A DNA stretch of 64,000 bases from Pseudomonas alcaliphila JAB1 (GCF_001941865.1 NZ_CP016162.1:1984001-2048000); one strand, 5' to 3'. Shown: positions 16,536-27,001, numbered from the stretch's first letter. Numbers and translations are program-made. The notes: generated by a model not told the origin, from the letters alone.

Positions 16536-16657
16536 GCTACAAGGTACTGCTCTTCGCCGGCCTGACGCTGGGCTTTGGTCTACTGTTGGCGCTGGCCTGG
16601 TGGGGCTGGCGCCAGGGTGGGTTGGCGTTGCTGCAGTTGGGCATCGGTATCTGCTAG
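16532..16657 (+). CDS. Small membrane protein coupled to the MFS gene
   Basis: A 41-codon frame starts at GTG (16532), overlapping the MFS stop by 4 nt (GTGA), and ends at TAG 16655-16657. The product MSYKVLLFAGLTLGFGLLLA continues with LAWWGWRQGG and a second short hydrophobic run, LALLQLGIGIC. One clear membrane helix (residues 4-24) is visible. The overlap suggests translational coupling and a function with the transporter, for example as a subunit or stabiliser. No homologue can be named with certainty. Confidence 0.55.
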   Translation: MSYKVLLFAGLTLGFGLLLALAWWGWRQGGLALLQLGIGIC

Positions 16658-16684
16658 GTTCTGCACGATAAGTGCCTGCGCTCG

Positions 16685-16795
16685 GTGATGCTGCGTTAAA
16701 AACGGGTTCGGAATGCTCATTTACAACTCGTAAACTCCGCTTCCTCACCCGTTTTTGCCTCGCCTGACCTTCGCTCGACGACTTTTCGTACAGAC
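16685..16795. repeat. Partial or diverged MITE-like repeat
   Basis: Contains the family core in the orientation GCGTTAAAAACG, then AATGCTCATTTACAACTCG, TAAACTCCGCTT and TTTTTGCCTCGCCTGACC. Clear terminal inverted repeats are missing, so this is a degenerate or truncated copy. It fills much of the 205-bp gap between the small membrane protein and the glutathione-peroxidase-like gene. Confidence 0.65.
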
Positions 16796-16862
16796 CCGAG
16801 TTGCTTGCGTCTGGGCCTGCGAGTAGCGTGGTGAGATCGCGTTATTGTCTGAGGTCACTGCC

Positions 16863-17414
16863 ATGTCTCTTCGTCGTCTTGCCTGTTCCCTGTTGCTGTC
16901 CAGCCTGGCGTTGCCAGCGCTGGCCGCAGAATGCCCGGCCATGCTCCAGGGTGAGCTGCCCAAGCTGCGCGCCAAAGGTGAAAACATCGAGCTCTGTCAG
17001 TTCTCGGGCAAGCCGCTGGTGGTGGTCAATACCGCCAGCTTTTGCGGCTTCACCCCGCAATTCAAAGGGCTTGAAGCGCTTTACCAACGGTACAAGGATC
17101 AGGGCCTGGAAGTACTGGGCGTGCCGTCCGACGACTTCCGCCAGGAATCCGCCGATAGCAAGGAAACGGCCACCGTCTGCTACGTCAACTACGGCGTGAC
17201 CTTCGCCATGACCGAACCGCAGCCGGTTTCCGGTGCCAATGCCATCCCGTTGTTCAAGGGCCTGGCCGAGCAGAGCCGGCAGCCGCGCTGGAACTTCTTC
17301 AAGTACGTGGTCGACCGTCAGGGCAAGGTGGTGGCGAGTTTCTCCAGTCTGACCAAGCCTGACGATCCCGAGCTGGTTGCCGCCGTCGAAAAGGCCATCG
17401 CCTCGCAACCCTGA
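16863..17414 (+). CDS. Glutathione peroxidase-like periplasmic protein
   Basis: A 183-residue thiol peroxidase of the GPx/BtuE family, probably periplasmic. The N-terminus [19 protein letters not shown] plus LAAEC is a Sec signal peptide. The peroxidatic Cys lies in [14 protein letters not shown] (NTASxCG is the family motif). Trp is present in [19 protein letters not shown]. The second motif, usually FPCNQF, is VPSDDFRQE, as in a subgroup of bacterial homologues. A TTG six codons upstream is in frame, but the ATG gives a clean signal sequence. It lies between two repeat copies and is probably transcribed alone. Confidence 0.85.
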   Translation: MSLRRLACSLLLSSLALPALAAECPAMLQGELPKLRAKGENIELCQFSGKPLVVVNTASFCGFTPQFKGLEALYQRYKDQGLEVLGVPSDDFRQESADSKETATVCYVNYGVTFAMTEPQPVSGANAIPLFKGLAEQSRQPRWNFFKYVVDRQGKVVASFSSLTKPDDPELVAAVEKAIASQP

Positions 17415-17637
17415 GAACCTATTCAAAGTCTGCTGCGCGTCGGCCCTGCTGCGTTAAGGCTCGGCAAGCCGCTTGCGGCTAACGCGCTTTAGCGCGGCCC
17501 GAAGGGCGAACGAAGTGAGTACTGCTCATTTGCAGCTCGTAAAGTCGGCCGCGACTCCGACCGTTCCTCTCCTGTTTTTGTGGGGCCGCCATCGGTATTG
17601 CATGACTCTAGCTCGCGAGACTTTGAACAGGCTCTGA
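17415..17637. repeat. Longer MITE-like element with inverted ends
   Basis: The ends GAACCTATTCAAAGTCT (from 17415) and AGACTTTGAACAGGCTC (to 17637) are inverted repeats with two mismatches. Inside are a CTGCTGCGTTAAGGCTCGGC segment and TGCTCATTTGCAGCTCGTAA, the family core. At about 223 bp it is longer than the 145-bp copies. It occupies the gap between the peroxidase-like gene and lipA. Confidence 0.7.
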
Positions 17638-17762
17638 TTCTTCTCGCTTCACGGCCCTTCACCCATCTGGGCGATGGGCCTTGTCCGTCTGCCTGCCTAG
17701 ACTGGCCAGGCGCCGGACGCAGTTCACCCGGCGTGCCCTACAAGAACAATAAGGAGGCACCC

Positions 17763-18689
17763 ATGCGTCGCGTCTATACCGCTGCCCTGGCAACACTCGC
17801 TCTGCTTGGCGCCGTCGAGGCCCAGGCCAACTACACCAAGACCAAGTATCCGATCGTGCTGGTACACGGCGTGACCGGGTTCAATACCATCGGCGGGCTG
17901 GTCAATTACTTCCATACCATTCCCTGGAACCTCGAACGCGATGGCGCCCGGGTGCACGTCGCCAGTGTCGCTGCCTTCAATGACAGCGAGCAGCGCGGCG
18001 CCGAGCTGGCCCGGCAGATCGTGCCCTGGGCCGCAGGCGGAGGCGGCAAGGTCAACCTGATCGGCCACAGTCAGGGCTCGCCGACCTCGCGCGTGGCGGC
18101 TTCGTTGCGGCCGGATCTGGTGGCCTCGGTGACCTCGATCAACGGCGTCAACAAGGGCTCCAAGGTCGCCGACGTGGTGCGCGGCGTGCTGCCACCGGGT
18201 AGCGGTATCGAAGGCGGCGCCAATGCCATCGCCAACGCCCTCGGTGCGGTGATCAATCTGCTGTCCGGGTCGAGCAACCCGCAAAACGGTATCAACGCGC
18301 TGGGCACCCTGACCACCGCGGGTACCAGTGCGCTGAACAGTCGCCACCCGTGGGGCGTCAACACCAGCAGCTACTGCGCCAAATCCACCGAAGTACATAA
18401 CGTGCGCGGGCACAGCATCCGCTACTACTCCTGGACCGGTAACTCGTCCTATACCAACGTGTTCGACGCGGCCGATCCCTTCCTGGCCTTCACCGGCCTG
18501 GTGTTCGGCAGCGAGAAGAACGACGGCCTGGTAGGCGTATGTTCCACCTATCTGGGGCAGGTGATCGACGACAGCTACAACATGAACCACGTCGATGCGA
18601 TCAACCACCTGTTCGGCATTCGTGGCTGGACCGAGCCGGTGTCGCTGTATCGTCAGCATGCCAACCGCCTGAAGAACAAGGGCGTCTGA
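17763..18689 (+). CDS. lipA: Secreted triacylglycerol lipase LipA (family I)
   Basis: Extracellular lipase. Signal peptide MRRVYTAALATLALLGAVEAQA, mature protein beginning near NYTKTKYPIVLVHG. The oxyanion loop is VHGVTGF. The nucleophile lies in IGHSQGSPTSR. The catalytic Asp is in SEKNDGLVGVCS and the His in NMNHVDAINHLFG. Two Cys (SSYCAKS and VGVCSTY) form the disulfide typical of family I.1/I.2 lipases. Length 308 aa. A strong AAGGAGG ribosome binding site precedes the ATG; the in-frame extension to 17580 is not needed. The dedicated foldase follows 42 bp later. Export is expected via Sec and type II secretion. Confidence 0.95.
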   Translation: MRRVYTAALATLALLGAVEAQANYTKTKYPIVLVHGVTGFNTIGGLVNYFHTIPWNLERDGARVHVASVAAFNDSEQRGAELARQIVPWAAGGGGKVNLIGHSQGSPTSRVAASLRPDLVASVTSINGVNKGSKVADVVRGVLPPGSGIEGGANAIANALGAVINLLSGSSNPQNGINALGTLTTAGTSALNSRHPWGVNTSSYCAKSTEVHNVRGHSIRYYSWTGNSSYTNVFDAADPFLAFTGLVFGSEKNDGLVGVCSTYLGQVIDDSYNMNHVDAINHLFGIRGWTEPVSLYRQHANRLKNKGV

Positions 18690-18731
18690 TCCCGGTGAAC
18701 GCGGCGGGGCAACTCGCCGCAGTGAGGTCGC

Positions 18732-19790
18732 ATGTCCAAATTCTTCAGTCTTTCCCTGGTTGCCGTGGTGGTCGCTGGCGGCCTTACCCTGTACTGGCGC
18801 TGGCCGGCAGCAGTGCCTGAAGCACGGCCTGCTGCCACTGTCGCCGTGCCGTCACGGCAGTCGCTGATCGAGCAGGCTTCGACTTCCCCCGCCAAGGCGC
18901 CCGCCGAGGCGCAACCGCCAATAGCCGCTACCTTGCCCAGCCTGGCCGGTACCGAGGTGGATGGCCAGTTGCGTACCGACGCGGCCGGCAATCTGCTGCT
19001 GGATCTGGCGGTTCGCGATTACTTCGATTACTTCCTCAGCGCGGTCGATCATTCCGGGCTCGATGCGGTGATCGAGGCCCTGCTGGCCGATGCCGGCCGG
19101 CGCCTGCCGGAGCCCGCACTCGGGCAGATGATCAGCCTGCTCGGTGATTACCTGGACTACAAGCGTGCCAGCATGGCGCTGATGCAGCAGCCACTGGATG
19201 CTCGGCAGCAGGTCGAGCCGCAGGCGCAGTTACAGGCTCTGCAGTCGGCATTCGCGCGCCTGGACGAGCTGCGCCGCGCACATTTCTCTGCCGCTGCGCA
19301 GGAAGCGCTGTTCGGCGCCGAACAGGCCTATGCCCGTTACACCCTCGATAGCCTGACAGTGCAGCAGCGTGATGACCTCGGCGAGGCGCAGCGCACGCAA
19401 CTGCTCGAACAGTTGCGTGAGCGTCTGCCCGATGCGCTGCGAGAAAGTGAGCAGCGCCAGCAACTGGCTCTGGAGCAACTGCAGCGCAGCGAGCAACTCT
19501 GGCGTGATGGTGCGGACGAGCAACAGGTGCGCGAGTTCCTGGCGATGACCTATGATCCGGACACCGTGCAGCGCCTGCTCGATGAGCAGCGTCGCGAGCG
19601 CGACTGGCAGCAGCACTACCAGGCCTATCGCAATGAGTTGGCCAGCCTGCAAGGTCGGGGGCTGAGCGAGGCGGATGGCGAGCAACTGCAGCGCCAGTTG
19701 CGCGAGCGGCTGTTCAGCAGTGAAGACCGACACCGTGTGGAAACCTATGACGCCATTGCCGCGAAGCAGCCGGAGCCGCTCGATCCCTGA
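18732..19790 (+). CDS. lif: Lipase-specific foldase Lif (lipase chaperone)
   Basis: Membrane-anchored steric chaperone that folds LipA in the periplasm. Length 352 aa. N-terminal membrane anchor at residues about 6-22 (LSLVAVVVAGGLTLYW), then an Ala/Pro-rich variable linker to about residue 70. The diagnostic foldase motif RDYFDYFLSAVDHSG follows at about residue 97, matching RxxFDY(F/C)LSA. The rest is helical and rich in Gln, Arg and Leu, consistent with the extended helical foldase fold. Cotranscribed with lipA by position. Confidence 0.95.
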   Translation: MSKFFSLSLVAVVVAGGLTLYWRWPAAVPEARPAATVAVPSRQSLIEQASTSPAKAPAEAQPPIAATLPSLAGTEVDGQLRTDAAGNLLLDLAVRDYFDYFLSAVDHSGLDAVIEALLADAGRRLPEPALGQMISLLGDYLDYKRASMALMQQPLDARQQVEPQAQLQALQSAFARLDELRRAHFSAAAQEALFGAEQAYARYTLDSLTVQQRDDLGEAQRTQLLEQLRERLPDALRESEQRQQLALEQLQRSEQLWRDGADEQQVREFLAMTYDPDTVQRLLDEQRRERDWQQHYQAYRNELASLQGRGLSEADGEQLQRQLRERLFSSEDRHRVETYDAIAAKQPEPLDP

Positions 19791-19802
19791 CGGATGCCGC
19801 CC

Positions 19803-21551
19803 ATGAGCGAGCGCCTGCTGTTGGCCCAGCAGCGCCGAGGCTATCGCTCGCTGCGTTTCGTCGCCGAGCTGGAGGCGGGTTTTGCCGAGCATCGGGTGCA
19901 GCGCATTCGTCGGCGTCTGCCCCTGATCGCCCCCACGGCCGCCTTGTTCCAGCTGATCTATGCGCTGCTGGATTTTCTGCTGATGCCGCTGACGGTCAGT
20001 CTCTCGGTGCTACCGCTGCGCCTGCTCGCGCTGGCGGTGTTGGCGCTGTCCTTTTTCTACTGTCGCCGGATCGAGGCACCGCCTGCCAGGGTGCCATTGG
20101 TCTATGCCGCGGCCTACTGGGTCAACGGTGTCAGCGTCGCGTTGATCGTGCACCTGTGCTGGCAGCAGGGCGTGGCGATGCCCTACGACGGCCTGTTCCT
20201 CGTCCTGTTGTTCGGCTACGCCCTGCTTGGGCTGTCGTTCCGAGCGATCAGTCTGTGCAGCTGGAGCTTCTGCCTGTTGTTCATCGGTGTGGGTGTGCTG
20301 TTCGGCGAAACCGGCGGTGAGCTGGCCTACCAGGGCCTGTTTCTGTTCTGTGCCAACCTGATCGGCAGCGTCGGTGCTTATATGCAGGAGCACGGTCAGC
20401 GCGGTGCCTGGCTGAACCTGCGCCTGCTTGACCTGGCGCGCCAGCGCGCCGAAGCCGATGACGCGCGCAAGTTGCGTCTGCTGGCGGCTGCCAGTCACGA
20501 CCTGCGCCAGCCGCTCAACGCCATGGGGTTATACGCCGAACACCTGGTGGAACAGGGCGGTGACCAGCAAACCCGGCGCATCAGCGCGCGTCTGGCCGCT
20601 TCGGTAGAGCAGTTGGGGCGTCTGCTGCAATCGTTGCTCGACTACACCCGCCTGACCTTGCCCGGTGGTGTGCAGGCCAGGCCACATGTGTTCGCCCTGC
20701 GCCCTTTGCTCGAGCGGCTGATTGCCGAAGTGGCTCCAGAGGCGCAGCAACAAGGGCTGCAACTTGAGCTGCACTGTGACGAGTACGGGGTGTACAGCGA
20801 TCCGCTGTTGCTGGAGCGACTGCTGCGCAATCTGCTCAACAATGCGCTGCTACACGCACAGGCGCAGCACCTGAAGCTGAGTGCGCGGCGTGACGGCGAC
20901 GCAATCGTGTTGGAGGTGGCGGACGATGGCCGCGGTCTCAGCGAGGCGGAACAGGCGCTGGTGTTCGAGGAGTTCCGTCAGTTGGACAATCCTGGGCGTA
21001 ATGCCGAGCGCGGACTCGGTCTTGGCCTGGCCATCGTGCGGCAGCTGGCTGAGGTGCTGGAGCATCCCCTGCGGCTGCATTCCCGACCTGACGCCGGTGC
21101 GCGTTTCGTCCTGCGCCTGCCGTTGGCCGAGGTACCAGCGCCGGCGCCACGCGTTGATGCTGCGCTGGCGTTGCGCGGGCGCATCCTGTTGCTCGAAGAC
21201 GACGCCACTGGGCGCGAAGCCCTGGCCGGCTTGCTGCGTCGCTGGGGTTGCGAGGTGCAGGCCTGTGCCGATCTGGCCAGTGCGCTGCGGGCTCTGCGTC
21301 AGGAGGCGCCGCAGTTGCTGATCAGCGACTATCGGTTAGCCGAGCGGGGCGACGGGCTGCAGGCCATCGAGCGATTGCGTGAGGCGGCAGGGCAGATGTT
21401 GCCGGCGTTGTTGATCACTGCTGATCTGAGCCCGGAACTGCATGAACGCTGCCTGCCGGCGCACGTCATTCCCTTGGGCAAGCCCCTGTTGCCGGCGCGT
21501 TTGCGCCAGGTGCTGGCCACTCAGTTGCAGGCACGCCAGGCACTCACCTGA
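19803..21551 (+). CDS. Hybrid sensor histidine kinase with C-terminal receiver
   Basis: A 582-residue membrane kinase. About six hydrophobic segments lie between residues 45 and 195. A HisKA domain follows with the phosphoacceptor His 232 in AAASHDLRQPLNAMG. The ATPase domain has LLRNLLNNALLHA (N box), VADDGRGLSEAEQ (G1), and RGLGLGLAIVRQLAE (G2). A receiver domain begins near residue 460 with ILLLEDDATGREAL; its Asp 509 is in LLISDYRLAERGDG and the conserved Lys in IPLGKPLLPA. The ATG at 19803 is 13 bp after lif. It faces a LuxR-type regulator that ends next to it, a likely partner. Confidence 0.9.
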   Translation: MSERLLLAQQRRGYRSLRFVAELEAGFAEHRVQRIRRRLPLIAPTAALFQLIYALLDFLLMPLTVSLSVLPLRLLALAVLALSFFYCRRIEAPPARVPLVYAAAYWVNGVSVALIVHLCWQQGVAMPYDGLFLVLLFGYALLGLSFRAISLCSWSFCLLFIGVGVLFGETGGELAYQGLFLFCANLIGSVGAYMQEHGQRGAWLNLRLLDLARQRAEADDARKLRLLAAASHDLRQPLNAMGLYAEHLVEQGGDQQTRRISARLAASVEQLGRLLQSLLDYTRLTLPGGVQARPHVFALRPLLERLIAEVAPEAQQQGLQLELHCDEYGVYSDPLLLERLLRNLLNNALLHAQAQHLKLSARRDGDAIVLEVADDGRGLSEAEQALVFEEFRQLDNPGRNAERGLGLGLAIVRQLAEVLEHPLRLHSRPDAGARFVLRLPLAEVPAPAPRVDAALALRGRILLLEDDATGREALAGLLRRWGCEVQACADLASALRALRQEAPQLLISDYRLAERGDGLQAIERLREAAGQMLPALLITADLSPELHERCLPAHVIPLGKPLLPARLRQVLATQLQARQALT

Positions 21552-22163
21552 TCACAGCCAGCCGCGCTGACGGGCGGCGCTGACGCAGGCGGTGCGGGTA
21601 TGCACGGCGAAGGTTTCGAACAGCGCCTTGAGGTGCGTTTTCACCGTGTCTTCGGCCAGACCCAGCTCGCGGCTGATGGCCTTGTTCGGCAAGCCTTCTG
21701 CCAATAACCGGAGAATTTCCAACTGCCTGGGTGTCAGCGGTGACGAGCTGCTTGGCGCCGGCAGGGTTTCGCCCAGCAAGACGCGGGTCACCGCCTGGCG
21801 CAGGGCGTTACCATCGGAGCTCTTGGGGATGAAGCCGAGTGCGCCGGCGGCCAGCGCCGCCTGAGCCTCTAGCGCGGAATCACTAGCGCTGAGAATCGCC
21901 ACCGGCGTGCTCTCACCGCGCGCCAGCCAGCGCTGCAGCAGCTCGATGCCGGGTTCGTCAGGCAGGCGCAGGTCGAGCAGGACCAGGTCGTAGTCATGCT
22001 GGCGCAGGCACTGCTCCGCTTCTGCAGCGCTGTGCGCGGTGTGGATCTGCAGGTTCTGGCTCAGTGGCGACAAGGCCAGGGAGAGGCCGTCGAGAAAGAT
22101 GCGGTGGTCGTCGACCAGCAGCAGGCGAAGATTGTCGGGCAGGGTGGTGCAGAGGGCAGTCAT
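21552..22163 (-). CDS. LuxR/NarL-type response regulator
   Basis: A 203-residue two-component regulator. The receiver domain has LLLVDDHRIFLDGL, the phosphoacceptor Asp 64 in LVLLDLRLPDEPG, and the Lys in LGFIPKSSDG. The C-terminal LuxR helix-turn-helix spans residues about 140-200: LTPRQLEILRLLAEGLPNKA, ISRELGLAEDTVKTHLKALF. The stop codon lies directly against the stop of the convergent hybrid kinase (21551/21552), so the genes share a border. The targets are unknown; the lipase genes upstream of the kinase are candidates by position only. Confidence 0.9.
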   Translation of the reverse strand: MTALCTTLPDNLRLLLVDDHRIFLDGLSLALSPLSQNLQIHTAHSAAEAEQCLRQHDYDLVLLDLRLPDEPGIELLQRWLARGESTPVAILSASDSALEAQAALAAGALGFIPKSSDGNALRQAVTRVLLGETLPAPSSSSPLTPRQLEILRLLAEGLPNKAISRELGLAEDTVKTHLKALFETFAVHTRTACVSAARQRGWL

Positions 22164-22206
22164 GATGTTCTCACGCGGCTTTTATTGTTGTTCTGCCGCG
22201 TGAGTG

Positions 22207-22350
22207 TAACAGGCTGTTGAAAACGTAGGCGAGGCAGTCAGTGCAAGGCAAAAACAGCCGAAAAAGCGCAGTTTACGCGTGGTAAATGAGCATTTTGAGG
22301 CTGTTTTTAACGCAGCAATGGCAACGCAGGTAGTTTTCAATAGGCTGTTA
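22207..22350. repeat. MITE-like repeat, 144 bp
   Basis: Ends TAACAGGCTGTTGAAAAC and GTTTTCAATAGGCTGTTA are inverted repeats with two mismatches. The interior has GTAGGCGAGGCAG, a GAAAAAGCGCAGTTTAC core, GTAAATGAGCATTTTGAGG and GTTTTTAACGCAG. It lies between the 5' end of the LuxR-type regulator and the 3' end of fadL and takes up most of that gap. Confidence 0.9.
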
Positions 22351-22368
22351 GCCAATGCTGCGCTGCGA

Positions 22369-23643
22369 TTAGAAACGATAGCTGAGTGAAGCCCCCAGGC
22401 CATGAGCGCTGTTCTTGTAGCGCGCACTGTAGGTGCCACGGGTAGCGCTGACGTGGTTCACGTCCACCGACTCTTCCTGCAGGTAGGAGTAGGCCACGTC
22501 GATGGTCATGTCCTGGTTGGGGCTCCAGCCGGCACCGACGCTGAAGATGGTGCGGTCACCGGAGGGCACGCGCGGCGAGCGGTCGACGTTGTTGGTCGGC
22601 GATTGGTCGATGGCGATACCGGTGCGCAGCGTCCACTGCGGGCTGACCTTGTACGACAGACCGACCGCATGGGCCCAGGTATCGTGCCAGTTCTGCTCTT
22701 CGACGATGGTGGAGAGGTTGGCCGGCAGCGTCGCGGAGTCGTTCTCCACGCGGATTTCCTTGAAGCGGCTCCAGCGCGTCCAGGTGCTGCCGACATACAG
22801 CGTCAGCGCATCGCTCAGGTCGTGAGTGATGGACATATCCACCGACTCGGGCGTGGTCAGGTCCAGATTGGCGTCGTACTTGCCGGCGATACCGGCCAGC
22901 GCGCCGCTACCGGAAACACGAGTATCGCCTTCCAGTTCGTACTTCACGCGCGAATGGTAGGTCACGCCTGCACGGGTGTTCGGGGTGAACTCGTAGAGCA
23001 CACCGACGTTGAAGCCGACAGCGGTGTCGTCACCCCTGACCTTCACCTTGCCGTCATTGCTACCGGGGCTCAGCGGGTTGAGCACGGAGGAGGTGAGTTC
23101 GCCTTCGATGTGGTTGAAGGTCGGGCCGAAACCCACCGACAGCTTGTCGTTGAAGCGATAGCTCAAGGTCGGCTGCACGGTGATCACCCGCACGTAGCTC
23201 TTGTCGGCGTAGTAGCGGCCCTGGAAGCTGCTCTCGTAATCGGTCATCAGGCCAAAAGGCACGTATACGCCCAGACCGAAGGCGACCTTGTCGTCCAGCG
23301 GTTTGACGTAATAGCCCATGGGTACGCCAGTGGTCGGCACCATATCGCCGTCGTTGCTGCCTGCCAGTGTCGCAGGGCCGGCGTTGGCGCTGGCGTGGCT
23401 GATATCGCTCTTGGCATGAATCGCCGCTGCCCCTACATACACTTCGTCGCGCTTGAGGCGGGACATGCCGGCCGGGTTGCCGAACACGGTGCTGGCGTCA
23501 TCGGCGGACGATGAGCGGCCGGCGAAGGAGGTACCCATGCCGGAAATGCTTTGTTCGTTGAGGGCGAAGCCGCTGGCGAAACCATGGCTCGAGGTGGCGG
23601 TGATGGCGACGGCAAGACCGGTCTTGAGAAGACGTTTGCTCAC
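22369..23643 (-). CDS. FadL-type outer membrane transporter
   Basis: Outer-membrane beta-barrel of the FadL/TodX family for long-chain fatty acids or other hydrophobic compounds. Length 424 aa from a GTG start (23641-23643) with AGGAG upstream. Signal peptide MSKRLLKTGLAVAITATSSH ends near GFASG. The N-terminal plug SGFALNEQSISGMGTSFAGR and the early FGNPAGMSRL are family hallmarks. Repeated amphipathic strands follow, and the chain ends in an aromatic residue (LGASLSYRF), as required for barrel assembly. The same frame is open 33 codons further upstream, but that part lacks a signal peptide. Its location near the secreted lipase suggests uptake of released fatty acids, an inference only. Confidence 0.9.
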   Translation of the reverse strand: MSKRLLKTGLAVAITATSSHGFASGFALNEQSISGMGTSFAGRSSSADDASTVFGNPAGMSRLKRDEVYVGAAAIHAKSDISHASANAGPATLAGSNDGDMVPTTGVPMGYYVKPLDDKVAFGLGVYVPFGLMTDYESSFQGRYYADKSYVRVITVQPTLSYRFNDKLSVGFGPTFNHIEGELTSSVLNPLSPGSNDGKVKVRGDDTAVGFNVGVLYEFTPNTRAGVTYHSRVKYELEGDTRVSGSGALAGIAGKYDANLDLTTPESVDMSITHDLSDALTLYVGSTWTRWSRFKEIRVENDSATLPANLSTIVEEQNWHDTWAHAVGLSYKVSPQWTLRTGIAIDQSPTNNVDRSPRVPSGDRTIFSVGAGWSPNQDMTIDVAYSYLQEESVDVNHVSATRGTYSARYKNSAHGLGASLSYRF

Positions 23644-23792
23644 GGGGAAGCTCCTGTGGTGAGGCGGGGGGCGCACGCTACAGTTTTTCCTGACCCCTGC
23701 CAAGACGCTGAAGTTCCCTAAATAGAGCGCATTGTCGGACAATTGGTTTGATAATGTACGGATTTTCTAAATTAGATTTTCTGACTATTTGG

Positions 23793-24272
23793 TCAGGCTA
23801 CCTGGCTGACGGGCTCGATGCAGCGTTGCCAGGCATCGAGAAAATCATGTTGCCGAGCCTGGGGCTGAAAAACCTTGCACCAGATTCGGCCCAAGGCCGG
23901 CAGATCATCGGCGGCTGGCATCTCGAGTTTCTCGCTTTCGACCAGCAGCCAGGCAATGGCCGTGGCGTAACGCAGATTGACCGTCAGCTCCACGTGTGGC
24001 GCTTCAAGAAAGGCGTGCTGGCTGGCGAGGCCACGTACCCGGCTGGCAAGCTCCGGGTCGAAGGCCAGATGCTGGTCCCAGAGTATCTGGTGGCGCTGTT
24101 CACTGATGCGATACAGGCCGTGACCTTGCGGGGTGTCCAGCGCGCTGCCCAGTGCCGACTGACAGGCCGCAGCCCCCAGCAGCAGCGCTTCGGCCGTGGC
24201 GCTATGGCGTTCGAGATAGAGAAGGGTAGGGCGGATCACATGCTGGCTGAGATCGCAGGCGGCAATTCCCAT
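23793..24272 (-). CDS. Conserved hypothetical protein
   Basis: A 159-residue soluble protein that I cannot assign with confidence. It is mostly helical: HVIRPTLLYLERHSATAEA, LLLGAAACQSALGS, GHGLYRISEQRHQILWDQHL, then LTVNLRYATAIAWLLVE. The order of a helix with Ala-Ala-x-Glu/Gln-Ser, a Gly-rich turn and YRI...H...W recalls a phage-related family of lysozyme-like or structural proteins, which I hold with low confidence. The ATG has GAGGA at the right distance. It lies upstream of fadL on the same strand with a gap of about 150 bp. The 200 bp beyond its start hold no gene and presumably its promoter. Confidence 0.6.
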   Translation of the reverse strand: MGIAACDLSQHVIRPTLLYLERHSATAEALLLGAAACQSALGSALDTPQGHGLYRISEQRHQILWDQHLAFDPELASRVRGLASQHAFLEAPHVELTVNLRYATAIAWLLVESEKLEMPAADDLPALGRIWCKVFQPQARQHDFLDAWQRCIEPVSQVA

Positions 24273-24471
24273 GGCATCCTCGCGGAGGGTGCCGGTGGGG
24301 CCGGGCGCGTGGCAGCTTTTCTAGTGGCTCTTCGATAAAGGCCCCACCGGGAGCGGGGTTAGCCGCTCATTCTCAAGTCTAGTGCGATATTTCAGCTGTA
24401 AAGGTCTGTTTTTAAATTGATTTCGGATCTGAGTTATTGGGCATATTTCGATTGGTGCTTAAAACCTTCGA

Positions 24472-25326
24472 TCAATCGCCCGTGGCTACCGGGCGTGTCG
24501 GATCGGTGATCCATTCGCTCCAGGACCCCGCATAGAGCGGTGCCAGTGGGTAACCAGCGAGGTTCATGGCGAACAGATTGTGGCAGGCGGTGACGCCGGA
24601 GCCGCAATAAGCCACCAGGTTTTCCAGGGGGCGTTCTCCGCGCAGTTTGTCGAAGCGCTCGCGCAAGGCGGTTGGCGCAAGGAAGCGGCCATCGTTACCC
24701 AGGTTGTCGGTGAACACGGCGCATTGCGCGCCGGGAATGTGCCCGGCGACCGGGTCGAGCGGCTCGACCTCGCCTCGAAAGCGCGGTAGTGCCCGCGCAT
24801 CGAGCAGGGTCAGGTCCGGGTTGCCCAAACGCTGGGCCAGTTGATCGGCCGTCAGCAGCAGGCTGTTGTCCGGTTGCGCGGAAAAATCACCGGGAACGTT
24901 GCTCGGTGCCGCTGTGGTCAGTTCCTGGCCGGCTTCACGCCAGGCTTTCAGGCCGCCATCGAGCAGGTACAGGCCATCACGTTTGCCCAGCCACAGCAGC
25001 AACCACCAGGCGTGCGCGGCGAAGGCGCCGGGGCCATCGTCATACAGCACTACCTGGCTGTCCGCCCGCAGGCCGCAGCTGCGCAGGCGCTCGACCAGTG
25101 CGCTCGGGTCGGGAAGTGGGTGACGGCCGGTGACGCCCTTGACCACCGGAGCGGACAGATCCTGTTCGAGGTCGAGGAAGTGGGCGCCCGGAATATGCCC
25201 ATCAAGGTAGCTGCGGCGGCCGTAGGCCGGGTCTTCGAGGGCGAAGCGGCAGTCCAGGATCAGCAGGTTTTGCTGTCCCAGACGTTGTTGAAGGTGTTCC
25301 GTGCTGATCAGTTGAGCGAGTGGCAT
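24472..25326 (-). CDS. sseA: 3-mercaptopyruvate sulfurtransferase
   Basis: Two-domain rhodanese that moves sulfur from 3-mercaptopyruvate to thiol acceptors or cyanide. Length 284 aa. The inactive N-terminal domain has LILDCRFALEDPAYGR and DGHIPGAHFLDLEQDL. The C-terminal domain has LLDARALPRFRGE and the active site CGSGVTACHNLFAM, where CGSGVTA is the form specific for mercaptopyruvate enzymes rather than thiosulfate ones. The end has YAGSWSEWITDPTRPV. Single gene, divergent from gdhA across a 320-bp gap. Confidence 0.93.
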   Translation of the reverse strand: MPLAQLISTEHLQQRLGQQNLLILDCRFALEDPAYGRRSYLDGHIPGAHFLDLEQDLSAPVVKGVTGRHPLPDPSALVERLRSCGLRADSQVVLYDDGPGAFAAHAWWLLLWLGKRDGLYLLDGGLKAWREAGQELTTAAPSNVPGDFSAQPDNSLLLTADQLAQRLGNPDLTLLDARALPRFRGEVEPLDPVAGHIPGAQCAVFTDNLGNDGRFLAPTALRERFDKLRGERPLENLVAYCGSGVTACHNLFAMNLAGYPLAPLYAGSWSEWITDPTRPVATGD

Positions 25327-26984
<1,658 letters not shown>

Positions 26985-27001
26985 GCTCATCGCAGTAGAC
27001 T

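Noticed and set aside
17640..17762. Sigma54 promoter upstream of lipA, as in some Pseudomonas lipases
   Set aside because: I found no GG-N10-GC element of the TGGCAC-N5-TTGC type with acceptable spacing.
22207..22350. The palindrome as a small non-coding RNA or a terminator for fadL
   Set aside because: The same sequence recurs in at least three other unrelated gaps with inverted ends, which fits a mobile repeat better; a secondary role in termination stays possible.
23747..24338. Plus-strand open frame of 196 codons
   Set aside because: Antisense to the 159-residue conserved gene, which has a proper ribosome binding site and a protein-like sequence.
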